Shown piece by piece: positions 32,690 through 43,195 of a stretch of 64,000 nt of DNA. This stretch comes from Rhineura floridana (lineage: Eukaryota; Chordata; Lepidosauria; Squamata; Rhineuridae), in the NCBI RefSeq assembly GCF_030035675.1, contig NC_084480.1, positions 115,287,238 through 115,351,237 of the forward strand, in the 5' to 3' direction. The notes beneath the pieces are model-generated. The model worked only from the letters and a program-made list of their open reading frames with translations. It did no database searches and was not told the origin of the DNA. The number at the start of each line of letters is the position of its first letter. The first letter of the stretch is position 1. The translations under genes and the position numbers were made by a program.

Positions 32690-32768
32690 GTGTTTTTAGT
32701 GCTTTTGTTTGCCACCCTGGGCTCCTACTGGGAGGAAAGGCAGGATATAAATCAAATAAATAAATAAA
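32690..32768 (+). repeat. LINE/SINE 3' tail (GGATATAAATCAAATAAATA)
   Basis: GCCACCCTGGGCTCCTACTG, GGAGGAAAGGCAGGATATAA and an (AAATA)n run form the plus-strand version of the tail seen reversed at 41,655, 49,891 and 51,695. Confidence 0.7.
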
Positions 32769-33324
32769 ATTGTTTGCACAAAGTTTGTGGGGAGGTTATC
32801 TGATGGCACCTGTTTATTCGTTCAGAAAAGGTTGGTTTTTTTAGCAGATTTGTTGCACAACTTTCCAAACCCACTTTAATTGTGCAGCCTCAGCTTACTG
32901 ATGGCATGCCACTGAATCCCACTCACAAAACAGCAATAGTCTGGAATTGCTCTTCGTCTCCTCTCCTCCATGAAGCAGCGTTTCCCATAATACATTGACT
33001 ATAATCCCACAAATAATTCTTTATCTAACCAGGGACTCTGCTGTCTCTCAACATGGCAACCAATTCTGAGTTAGTTCAGCCTTAGACTTTTGAAAAACAT
33101 TGCTCATTTTTGGCATTCAGTATTTTTTTTTTTGCATGAGGCCAATATTGCACTCAGCTACATATTTTTGACCTTCAACAACCTTTAAGTTTTTATAAGT
33201 ATTTAAAGCCTCTTTCCTTGTACTATGTGAGAAAATTAATGTGACTGAACTAACACTGGGTCAAAGGATGCCCCATGACAAAGTATCGTTGCCATTCGGG
33301 CAGTCTAGAGGATGGGCTCTCGAT
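32769..33324. other. unique DNA, no feature seen
   Basis: No gene or element recognised. Confidence 0.4.
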
Positions 33325-33570
33325 CAGGAGTTGGGAATCCCTTTCAGCCCAAGGGCCACTTTCCCTCCTGGGAAAGTTTTCCAAGGCCAGTTGCCAGTGT
33401 TGCTGGGGCTAACGAGAGGGTGTTCAAAGCAAATTCCAGCCAGACAAAACCCCTTCAAGTTGTGAAGCAAGGGCTAGTGAGGGGGTGTGGTCTATGGAGA
33501 GTCCCAGAGGCCAAATGGAGAGCCCTAGAGGGTCACATTTGGCCCCTGGCCCTGAGGTTTCCCACCCCTG
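33325..33570. mobile_element. hAT-type MITE (CAGGAGTTGGGAA ... CCCACCCCTG)
   Basis: CAGGAGTTGGGAATCCC and GGTTTCCCACCCCTG are inverted ends like those at 15,175-15,541. The internal AGGGTCACATTTGGCCCCTG motif is shared with that element. The target duplication is no longer clear. Confidence 0.7.
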
Positions 33571-34572
33571 CTAGAGGTGGTCAGCTTATTGCAGGCCCAT
33601 TGAGAAAGTTTCCTTCTCATCCAGCATTTCTGACACCATGTCAATTTTTTAAAAAATAAGAACAAATGCGTGAATGATAAAGTCATGGTTTTATTAAGTA
33701 GAAAGAAAAAATCTCACCTCTGCAGTTGGCTCAGCTGCGGTTCCTATCTCCCAAGCATAAGGCTCTGTAAGTAAGCTCCTTTTCATTTTGCAAGCTCCCT
33801 TCCACGGGAAAGTAGCATAATAAATGAAATAAATAAACAGGTAAATGTGTCACTCCGAAACATATCCCAACAGTGCTTATTTTCTAGCCATTTCAGTACA
33901 TCAATGCAAAACGATAAAGTATCTTTTTTATTCCACCTTAAATAAAAAAGTCCAACCCTTGAAAAGAACAGCAAAAAACTTTTCAGAATCATATACCAGA
34001 TGCACAAAGGCACCTCAGGGAAGAATAAGTTCTATAGATAGAACTTTTAGAACATCCTTCCAAATCCCACTTTCATTTGCTTATGCAGTTTACACCTGCA
34101 TCTTGTTGGCAGAACACTCAGTTGCGATGACAATGTGCAAAAACTCCCCTATGGCAAAGGTAGCCTTGCAGCTTGAATCACCCACTGGTCTGCCCTTTAA
34201 AAAAGATTTGTTGTTGCAAATAGGAGGACTGCACGTATTTAAGGTCAGAAGGAGGTATGCATTGCCGAGTGATGGGGCATCACATCGAACTCTTGCACAG
34301 TGAAGGGCAATGTGGAGATGGGAATTGAGCAAGACTGGGTTGGGATTGCCTACGCAGCATCTCAGACACATTTGAGCCACTGAGAAATTGGGAAGCGATA
34401 TAGCAATAAATATATGTAAATGTAGGAGCTCATGATGAGCCACCTCATAGCCATGTCTTCAAGGAAAGGCCAGTAATGTGGGTAGTTGTATATATAAAAT
34501 AATATACACACACAACACACATAGCAGTAGTGTACATAGCACAATACCCCATGTATTAGGATCAGCTGACAG
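33571..34572. other. unique DNA, no feature seen
   Basis: No repeat or gene recognised. A 152-codon plus-strand frame at 33,845-34,303 lacks recognisable motifs or splice context. Confidence 0.35.
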
Positions 34573-35236
34573 TAGGGATGGGCAAATCTGTCAGTTTCCT
34601 CATTTTCCCAATCTTCAGTTCTCCATATTTCCACATTACTTTGTGATGTATTTATTTTTTTAAAAGTCTGCATGAAAATGCATCAGCTTTTTAGTGCGAA
34701 TTTCTCCTAATATACACATTTTTGTATGTGTTTTTGCCTAATACAGACATTTTTGCAAAGCAGTTTCCCCCTAATATAATGCATTTTTGTGTACAACTTT
34801 TACTAACAGATTTATTTATTTATTTATTCGACTTATTAGTCGCTTATTTGGTTGAATTGTCAGCCTCTCTAAGCGACGTACAAAGCAGAACATATAAACA
34901 TCAAAACATTAAGAGACTAACAAAAAAAACCTAACAGTAACGTAAAAGCAACAAATTCCAATAATAATAGAGCTTCTCTCCTGTATAGTCCAGAGGTGTA
35001 ACTACCGATGGAGGTTCCTGGTGTAAGCATAGAACCAGTGTGGCAATAGTTCATAGATGCATTTTTATGTGCACTTTACCCTAGTATATGCATTTTGTAC
35101 ACTCGGTTAGAGAATTGTACTGCAAAATTCAGAAAACTGCAAATTTTGAAGGATGGCTAGGTTTCAATTTCAGAAAGTGCAACTTAGGTAGGTTCCCCTT
35201 TAAATATGAACTGAATGGAATGTCTCCCCAACCCTA
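34573..35236 (+). mobile_element. hAT-type MITE, TAGGGATGG family, interrupted by a LINE tail
   Basis: It starts TAGGGATGGGCAAATCTG and ends CCCCAACCCTA, with AT-rich CATTTTTG spacing as in the other copies. An L2-type tail at about 34,809-35,047 splits it, so the LINE insertion is younger. Flanking 8-mers share only ACAG, so the duplication has decayed. Confidence 0.7.
34809..35047 (-). mobile_element. L2-type LINE/SINE 3' end inserted in a hAT
   Basis: A (TTTA)n run is followed by CGACTTATTAGTCGCTTATT, TGGTTG and CTAAGCGACGTACAAAG, which parallels the L2 3' ends at 41,045 and 46,486. The right edge is approximate. Confidence 0.6.
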
Positions 35237-35499
35237 ATGTACAGCCATAGAACAGGCAGCAGCCGAGGAGCGAGCCCGGAGCAAAGAGATATGCTATCAA
35301 GGTTGCGTTTCATATCCAGCCATACCAGGGGGGTGATGACAACACAGTGCACAACAACGTGGAATACATCCTGGGCAAGTGGGTGCTCCATGGCCAAGAA
35401 GTCCAAATGCCAAGTCAACTTCACCCACTTTGGAATGTGGCAACAAACTCTTGCTGGAGGGTCAAAAGGATAGGACAGACCCTTGTGAGGCTTGCATAG
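35237..35499. other. unique DNA, no feature seen
   Basis: No recognised element. Confidence 0.35.
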
Positions 35500-35649
35500 A
35501 ACAAAAAGGACATTTTTTTCTTAATAATGTTATTTGTTATTTAGTTTAATTTTTGTAAATTGTATTGCTTTTATTGATGTATTTTTTTACCTATGTTTAT
35601 TTTTCTTTGTAAGCTGCCTTGAGGGCCTTTGGCCAAAAGGCGGGGTATA

Positions 35650-35710
<61 letters not shown>

Positions 35711-35712
35711 GT
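35500..35712 (+). mobile_element. L2/CR1-type LINE 3' end with (TAA)n tail
   Basis: GTAAGCTGCCTTGAGGGCCT, TTGGCCAAAAGGCGGGGTAT and then about 20 TAA units (35,648-35,710) give a plus-strand LINE terminus. The microsatellite tail is long and uniform, suggesting youth or expansion. Confidence 0.7.
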
Positions 35713-36447
35713 AAGCTGGCAAACTTGTAGCATGGTTAGCATGCCAGAATTTAACTTAGGACACCTGGGTTCACATCCCTAATCAGCCATGTGGCACAAC
35801 TACAGTCCTGTACCTGGGAGTCAGCTCTTTTGAACTTGCATAGCTTCAACTTGTAAAATTCATAGAGCTTTAACAAATGCTTTTCACACAGTTGAAATAC
35901 AACTTTTATGCAATCTACCATTTAAATGGCTAGAATGAAGTAGGAAACCCAGGGGAGTTATTAGGCGGTGGCCCAGGGGGTTGGACCCCAAAGTCTTTTG
36001 TGCCAGTCCTCGTATATCCTACTGCTTCCCCTCTCTTTTAAAAAACTTTTTTAAAAATTTGCTGACAAGTGAGTGGTGGAAAGACTCTAGCCATCGACTG
36101 GCAGAATTTGCATCCAGAGGCAGTCTGGACAAATTAAGATGGTGGGTTGCCAGTGCTGTGCTTTGCAGTGTGTCTAGGTGTCCTGTAAGCAAAGGACAAA
36201 AGAAAAAGCTATAGAAGGGTGAGGATTGTGAGGAGAGAGAAGGGCAGTGACCATGGAGGTGAGGAGGGGAGTTTGGTAATCATTTGGGGAGGGTGATGGT
36301 GAAGCTTATTAGGTGTCTGTGGGCCAGTCTCTCCCTCGTAGCTTAACCTACCTCATAATGGGTGGGTTAAGTGGCCATAATAAATAAAATGGCTCCTGGA
36401 TATTTACAAGTGGGACTTAAGATAATAGCATTCCCCTGATGTTTGTC
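35713..36447. other. unique DNA, no feature seen
   Basis: No recognised element. Confidence 0.4.
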
Positions 36448-37490
36448 ACCACCATCTGGAATCAAGACAAGTCTAATGGAACCTTAACAGATACTGGAGG
36501 TAGGCCTAAAAAATTAAGGTTGATATAGTTATGAGAATACTCTGTATAAATTTAATAAAACACATTAAAAATATGCAATAAAAAGGAATATAAAAGGTGT
36601 AACATACAAAAGTCAAACAATGACAGACATGATGCTATGATCTTCAAAAGTATGTAACTAAAACAATATACATCATGAAGAATGTATCTGATGTGTACAA
36701 ATTTTGTTCAGATGGTCCGTTTCTTTTATGAAGAAAAGAGAAATATGTTTTTTGTTAAAAAAGTCCAGCCAGACACGTTTCGACAGATGTCTTTTTCAAT
36801 GGCTACTGATATGACTTTCAACAGAAATTGAATATAATGCGATAACCAAAGGAATTGCAAATATGACTTCAACAAAAATTGAATATAATATGATATCCAA
36901 AGAAATATGACATTCTTTAAACACTGTAGCTTGGTACTAGTACCAAGCTACAGTGTTTAAAGAAGTGAATGTCATTCTTGGTACTAGTACCAAGCTACAG
37001 TGTTTAAAGAAGTGAATGTCATTCTTGGTACTGGTACCAAGCTACAGTGTTTAAAGAAGTGAATGTCATATTTCTTTGGATATCGTATTATATTCAATTT
37101 TTGTTGAAGTCATATTAGCAATTCCTTTGGTTATCGCATTATATTCAATTTCTGTTGAAAGTCATATCAGTAGCCATTGAAAAAGACATCTGTCGAAACG
37201 CGTCTGGCTGGACTTTTTTAACAAAAAACATATTTCTCTTTTCTTCATAAAAGAAACGGACCATCTGAACAAAATTTGTACACATCAGATACATTCTTCA
37301 TGATGTATATTGTTTTAGTTACATACTTTTGAAGATCATAGTATCATGTCTGTCATTGTTTGACTTTTGTATGTTACACCTTTTATATTCCTTTTTATTG
37401 CATATTTTTAATGTGTTTTATTAAATTTATACTGAGTATTCTCATAACTATATCAACCTTAATTTTTTAGTCCTACCACCATCTGGAAGT
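36448..37490. mobile_element. giant near-perfect palindrome with tandem centre (unclassified, Penelope-like?)
   Basis: Left arm 36,506-36,940 and right arm 37,035-37,470 are inverted copies, in which I find about five mismatches and one 5-base gap. Between them lie two exact-length 47-base tandem units (36,941-36,987 and 36,988-37,034) starting TACCAAGCTACAGTG, and a third begins the right arm. ACCACCATCTGGA occurs just outside both sides (about 36,448-36,460 and 37,475-37,487), a likely target duplication of at least 13 bases. Each arm holds GACATCTGTCGAAACGYGTC, which resembles stem II, the GAAA core and the short stem III of compact hammerhead ribozymes. There is no protein frame. The family is unknown. 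Confidence 0.75.
36941..37034. repeat. two 47-bp tandem units at the palindrome centre
   Basis: The two units differ by a single base near their end (CTAG against CTGG). Each is bounded by GGTACTAG/TACC, itself a small palindrome. Confidence 0.9.
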
Positions 37491-37963
37491 CAGACAGAGA
37501 GAGATGGATGTTTGTGTTCTTCTTCTTTTTTTTAAGTGTTATGTTCCCATCTCTCAAATGGGCAGATGTTTTCTGGTAAGTATTCTACATGTTTAATTCC
37601 TGGGCTCGGCTAATTTTCTCAAGTTATCTTCTAAGCACATAAGTCATTTTCCTGCTTTCCAGTTGTGACACAGATTGTGGTTGCTAGATACCATGTGCGG
37701 ACAGTATTGACAGGTGAGAAAAGATGTGTTAGATATTGAACAAGACTTGGTTTAAATATGTACATAAACTTCAGTTCTTACTAAAGGATTGTGGGTGTCA
37801 CAGAGGCCCAATCCATTTAAAGTATACTGGGTCCAGTTGGATCACCCAGTAACTCAGAATAAACCCTAACGGCAAGACCCAGAGTTTTTTTCCTCCTCTG
37901 AAAGTCAACCTGAATTTGTATCTCTACTTATAAATTAGCATAGAAAAAATTGTGTTATAGGCC
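37491..37963. other. unique DNA, no feature seen
   Basis: No recognised element. Confidence 0.4.
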
Positions 37964-38556
37964 CAGGGCCAGCTCCAGCAATGCTGGGGCCTTTGGGCAT
38001 CAGCCTGCCCCAGGCCCCTCCACTCCCCTTCTGTGATCCGTGACAGGAGCCATGCTACAGATCACAAGACAGTTCAAATCTTTCGAGCCACCCGCCGAGC
38101 TGCCCGCCATGCCTGCCATCCCCCCCTTCACCTACCTTGCTCTGTTCTTTGCAGCTGCGCATGCAGGGTTGCCATCAAACAAGATGGCAGCCGAGGTTTT
38201 CGTAAGGGACTGAAGCTTCTACCGCCATCTTGGTTGATGGCACGCAGCGTGTGCATTGCTGCCATCAACCAAGATGGCTGCAGAGGCTTCAGTCCTTTAC
38301 TGAAACCTCGGCCGCCATCTTAATTGATGGCAACCCTGAGCGTGCAATGCGCACAGCCGCAAAGAACAGCAGAGCAAGGTAGGTGAAGCGGGGGGATGGT
38401 GGGCATGGCAGGCAGCTTGGTGCGTGGCTCCTATCCTGCAATCCGCGGCTCCTGCTGCGGATCACGGAAGGGGAGCAGAGGGCCCCTCAGGAGCTCCTGT
38501 AGCTCCAGGGCCATCAGGCCAGTGCCCAACCTGGCCGCCCTTTAGAACCGGCCCTG
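37964..38556. mobile_element. hAT-type palindromic element with YY1-like motifs
   Basis: The ends are CAGGGCCAGCTCC and AGAACCGGCCCTG, and TATAGGCC is repeated exactly at 37,956-37,963 and 38,557-38,564. It is a nested palindrome: outer arms hold CACTCCCCTTCTGTGATCCG and its complement, inner arms hold CCATCAACCAAGATGGC and GCCGCCATCTTGGTTGATGG. Four AAGATGGCNGC-type motifs are present, as in the copy at 2,176-2,711. It contains no transposase. Confidence 0.88.
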
Positions 38557-38564
38557 TATAGGCC

Positions 38565-39165
38565 TAGTCATTTGAGTACCTAGCAATGCCCACCAAGGAA
38601 CCTAACAAAGGAAAGAAGTACCCAGCCATTGCTTGATTATTTTCCTCACTGTCCAACTTCTTCCATGTTAATCTGCCAAACAATAGTAAGACTTGAAAGC
38701 TTTGTTATCACCTCATTCATTTGCCAGAATAAGGAAAATCCTTCAATTACTCTGGCAGTTTCAGATTACATCATCACTCCTGCTCTGAAAAAAATGTCCC
38801 AAAGATGCACTCCCTCCTCTGCTTGATATAATAAAAATCTCTAAGTAGATTATACAAAAAGCAATAAATACACAACAGTTAATAAAATTTCCTAAAAATG
38901 AGATAAAAACAAAACACAACTTTATCCCACAAATGAAACTGAGCAGCATACAAAAAAAAACTAAAAATGAAAAAAAAATAAAGAGGCATTTAAAGGTCAT
39001 TACCATCGCCACCTCATGAATTACCCAATGGGGGTGGCATCCCAAAGGTAGATGCTATCACTGAGAATTAGAGCTGGGGAGGATTCAAGTTTGCTATGCA
39101 TTTGGAATGAACCTTCCCATTTTGCCCTCCTCAGACCCATGCATGGTTTGGAGTGTAAATCTATG
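38565..39165. other. unique DNA, no feature seen
   Basis: No recognised element. Confidence 0.4.
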
Positions 39166-39173
39166 GATTAAGC

Positions 39174-39496
39174 CAGTGGCGTCACTAGCGGGAGTGTGGG
39201 GGGGTGCAGACCTCCGGCGCACACCCTCCCAGGTGCATGGACGTGGGTGGCTGGTCTTGCGCGTGCATGCGCGTGCATGCTCACACACTCACCACGCGCT
39301 CCAGGCTGGTGGTGGGAGGCCTGTCCCGGCTTCACCGCCAGCGAGCGGGTGCCTGCTTTTGGTCTCGCCTGCCCGCCGCCGAGGAGGAGTTGGCATGGGG
39401 CAGCGGCGCGGGGTGGGGAGGCTCTGGGTGTCACCCCTCTCAGGGTGTCACCCAGGTGCGGTCCGCACCCTCTGCACCCTGGTAGTGATGCCCCTG
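39174..39496. mobile_element. GC-rich hAT element (CAGTGGCGTCACTAG ends)
   Basis: CAGTGGCGTCACTAG and GTAGTGATGCCCCTG are inverted ends, and GATTAAGC is repeated exactly at 39,166-39,173 and 39,497-39,504. The body is far richer in G, C and CpG than its surroundings. Open frames across it in several phases reflect that composition rather than coding. Confidence 0.88.
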
Positions 39497-39504
39497 GATT
39501 AAGC

Positions 39505-40905
39505 CACATAACCAGTGAACCAAACTGCACAGGGGTCTGTGCAGGTGATCCAAGGACATGTGAAGAAAACCACCCTCTTTTAAAGCATTCCCAGAAAGTG
39601 ACTGCATGCCGTAACATGAGAGGTGCATGTGCCCCACCTGTCAGCCAATGTAGGAATATCAGCACGAACTACCCAGTTACTGTTGCAGCTATATTTATGA
39701 CCTGTCCAGGTACATCAAGGTCAAGCAGCAGTGGCAAAATTTCAAGGGGTGTTACTAAAAGTTTTCATTAATACATTTCTCCCATTGCTTTCCTCCTGCT
39801 TGAGCCAAAGTGGGTGCAGTGCAGGCAAGGCATACACACACACACACACACACACACACATATTCAGAAGAGGTTGACCACATTGTTGACTGATTGACTT
39901 GCTTCCAAGTAGCCTGAATACTCAAAAAAGTTAATGAATTAATCTTCCTGACAGTACCACAGAGCAGTGAGAAGTAGTACTATCCTTCAGGGGGAACTGA
40001 TGCAGAGAGATAAATTGAATTGCCAATGGGTACTCAGAAAGCCTCTGATAGAGTCCTTCCTCAGTGGCAGATCGCCTTTGTTAAGGGCTGGAACTAAAAG
40101 TATCCTACAACTAAGCCAGAGTATTTGCTATACACCCTTGTGTTACATCAGAGAGCGGAAGAGTCAGGCCTTGATCTTCAATTTCTCTTGCTTTCACAAA
40201 AGGAAAAAAGAAAGAAAAAGGATTCCTAAGGTAAACAGAGTTAATTGCTCTAAAATAAATGTTATACGTTAGCTAAGTAGTCAATTATGCAAGTAATTTC
40301 TTTCTCATGTGGAATGCCTTCGTTCTGTGTTAATATAAAATAAATTACTTTCATGGTTTGGGGAGAAATTGTTGTAAGATATAAAAAACTGAGAATCCAT
40401 GATTTTTTTTAAAAAAAATGCTTCACATGATACTTTGAACCTCAGACTTCATGTGCAGAAGTAATTGTGCAATTAATAATACATTTTGTCTCCTCTGCTT
40501 GAAAGGAGAAGAATAGAATTTTAATATAAAACAGCATGCTCCCTATAAATGTTTTGAAAGAACTCCAAAATGAAAGAAGAAATATCAAGCATCAGCCGTT
40601 GTCAGTAAAACACACTGGTTAATAATGGCAGCAATCTAGACTTTGGATTGTTCTGTGCCTGAAAGCTGCTTACCGTATAAGAAGTCCACATGGGGTTGGA
40701 GGACTGTAGTTCTGTTCTCCAACAAAAGGATACAGACAAGGAACTGCTGCCCCTGTCCGCAACATCTGCCACCTGAGGTGGTTGCCTCCCACTCACTAAT
40801 GGTAGGGCCAGCCCTATTTATGAATAAATTTAAAGAGTGAAGGGTCAAGAATTAAAAGAGATGACATTGCCTTGCAGTTTCACCTTTTGGGTGGAGCTGC
40901 CATTT
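39505..40905. other. unique DNA with a CA microsatellite
   Basis: A (CA)n run lies at 39,832-39,860. No gene or other element recognised. Confidence 0.45.
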
Positions 40906-40995
40906 AATAATAATAATAATAACAATAACAATAACAATAACAATAACAATAACAATAACAATAACAATAACAATAACAATAACAATAACAATAAC

Positions 40996-41044
<49 letters not shown>
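40906..41044. repeat. compound (AAT)n/(AACAAT)n microsatellite, LINE tail
   Basis: About 139 bases of AAT and AACAAT units, adjoining the minus-strand L2 3' end that starts at 41,045. It seems to have grown from the LINE's TTA-type tail. Confidence 0.92.
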
Positions 41045-41047
<3 letters not shown>

Positions 41048-41345
41048 TTTTATTTTTGAGTCGCCTATCTGGCCGAATTAACGGCCACTCTAGGTGACGT
41101 ACAACATACAATAAAATACAATAAAATCAATGTGGATCACAATTCATCCCCGTGGCCATCGCTCCTCATCGCTGCTACTGCTGCGCCCAAGATGCGAACC
41201 AGATAGTGGTGCCTCCCCGGCTTCACCCGTTGAGCCGGCTGTCTATCTCAAGGTCTTTCAGGGGGGATTGGGGCCAATTAGACCCCCACCCCTATTGGAG
41301 AAAAAACAGCACAGGCGCCATTCCCCCCAGAATGACATGACATCA
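41045..41345 (-). mobile_element. L2-type LINE or SINE 3' end
   Basis: AATTTTATTTTTGAGTCGCC, TATCTGGCCGAATTAACGGC and CACTCTAGGTGACGTACAAC match the 3' end of the L2 at 46,486 (ATTTTTCAGCCGCCTATCTG, CACTCTAGGCGATGAACAAC). Beyond about 41,120 the sequence is GC-rich and not recognisably L2, so it may be a SINE body using the L2 tail. Confidence 0.65.
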
Positions 41346-41654
41346 TGGTATAGCTTAATGTTCTTTTTTGTGATGCAGTATAATGATGGCATCTCATTCA
41401 CAGCATGATCTCTGATTGACTGGAATCACCCAAGTGCCTGATCCAGGGGCCATTTCCTTCATTCTCAAATGACTGTTTGCTTTCATTGATTCAATCGCAT
41501 AGCAAAATGTGTGACTGGCTTTATGTCATTATCCAGTTCACTGTGTGGTTTCCAGTTGGCTGGGAATCCATTTGAATAATCCACAAAGAAGGAAAATGCA
41601 GTAACCAGGAAATAACAAGCAGTCCCAAGTGGAGGCAGAGAGAAGAAAGCATGG
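41346..41654. other. unique DNA, no feature seen
   Basis: No recognised element. Confidence 0.35.
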
Positions 41655-41800
41655 TTTATTTATTTATTTATTTATTTGATTTATATCCCACCCTTCCTCC
41701 CAGTAGGAACCCAAGGCGGCAAATGGTTCCCAAATGGACTTTAACAAGTCATTAAAAACATTAGTTCTGATTACAAAAATCTAAATGAAATAATAGTCCT
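41655..41800 (-). mobile_element. LINE/SINE 3' tail with (TTTA)n
   Basis: A (TTTA)n run, then GATTTATATCCCACCCTTCC and CAGTAGGAACCCAAGGCGGC, is the minus-strand version of the tail at 32,690. An A-rich, old LINE-like stretch follows. Confidence 0.65.
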
Positions 41801-42891
41801 ATCATTTATGTATGGCTGAAATGCTCACACAGCCTACTTGGCTAAATTTAACCTGTTGCATAAGTACACAGATGGCCATTTTAATCCAGTGTTTCCTTCT
41901 CATGCTCATGTGAACTTCAGTGCAAAACTTTGTAGTTGTCTGTAGGCACAGGTAAAATTATTGTGAGGTACTTATTTCCACCACCTCCCATCAGCTAAGA
42001 CAACTTCTTTGCACATACCTCATGAATGGAGTCAATGTGATCATGATCTCAAGCCTAAAGGAAGTGACAGAACAGCTGTGAACATACTGGAGCTGACAAA
42101 GCTCTAAGAGGCTGTGTATAATTAAAACAAAGCTATGGAAATCAGGATTGCAGGGGTGGGGATGATGCTGAAATGACTGAACAACTCACCACAGAAGTAA
42201 CGTTAAGAAAGATCTGACAACTTATGGAAGAAAAAAGCCCTAGTTTCAAAAAGGTATATTGGATTCTGGCCTCTGCTACAGTGCTCATCTTGTAGTGGGG
42301 TGGAGTACAGTTTGTTCTTTGTTTGGTATTATTGGATGAGCTCTGTAGGTATTTTGTTTATTGAATTTTGTTTTATTCTTGATTCAAAATGCTTAGAGAT
42401 TTTGACAATTAAGCAATATACACATTTTATCAAATAAATACCCGCAATCTATTCTTTAGCTGTTTAGTATTTTATGCTATTGTAAGTTGCTCTGAGGCGC
42501 GCCTTTTTTATATAATAACGTAACAAATTACTGTAATCAATACATAAATAAGTATTTCCAACCACGCCTTAAATGCCTGATGGTTGTTAAAAGGAAGAGT
42601 AGTCTCTCTTTTTTTCAAATATGAGAAGCACATTGCTTCCTTGAGTAGGCATCCAAATTGGCACTAACCAAGTCAGGGAAATATAGCTAATGACACCTGT
42701 GGGCTAAACTCCAAAAGGGTCTGGGAGCACAGAACACTGGGGTATGAATGTAACAGGGTGGCTGAGAGAAACAAACGTTAGTTTAAGAATCTGGAATACC
42801 CAATAATAGTTCGGAGGAACACTTGTAGAACACTTTTGGAAAGATCTTCACGTCTCCTGATAAAAAGGGTCTCCATATTTGATGTAACAAT
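41801..42891. other. mostly unique DNA with a faint LINE tail
   Basis: AATTAAGCAATATACACATT followed by TTATCAAATAAATA at about 42,385-42,440 resembles a plus-strand CR1/L2 end. Otherwise nothing is recognised. Confidence 0.35.
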
Positions 42892-43112
42892 CAGGGCCAG
42901 TGCCAGGCATGCTGGGGCCCTTGGGCACCCGCACTCCACACCTACTTACCTTTCCCTTGAAGTGAATGCTGCCTGCTCTGTGCGTACATGCCTGCCATCA
43001 ACCAAGATGGTGGCCAAGGCTTCCCTAAGGGTCTGATGTCTCCACTGCGCATCAGCCCCTTAGGGAAACTCAGCCACCATATTGGTTGGTGGCAGGCTTG
43101 CGCCCACAATGC
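42892..43112. mobile_element. hAT element with YY1-like motifs, right end missing
   Basis: It starts CAGGGCCAGTGCCAGGCATG like the copies at 2,176 and 37,964, and contains CCATCAACCAAGATGGTGGC and CCCCTTAGGGAAAC. The right terminus with its CCCTG end is not found, so the copy is truncated or deleted. Confidence 0.7.
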
Positions 43113-43195
43113 AACCATGGACAGATCAGCTGAAGTCTGCCTCATTTCATTGTTGCTGGCATTTAGTCATAGGTCCATCCCTTCCCATTTTGTGT

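Noticed and set aside
33845-34303. 152-codon plus-strand frame
   Set aside because: Composition and antisense frames look like chance; no motif or homologue that I recognise.
36941-37034. CRISPR-like tandem units of 47 bases
   Set aside because: There are no spacers; units abut directly at the centre of a palindrome in a vertebrate genome.
39107-39771. Long overlapping frames in four phases
   Set aside because: They are caused by the high GC content and scarcity of stops in the hAT element at 39,174-39,496.
40837-41111. Open frames reading poly-Asn (plus) and poly-Leu (minus)
   Set aside because: They are translations of the AAT/AACAAT microsatellite and carry no other coding signal.
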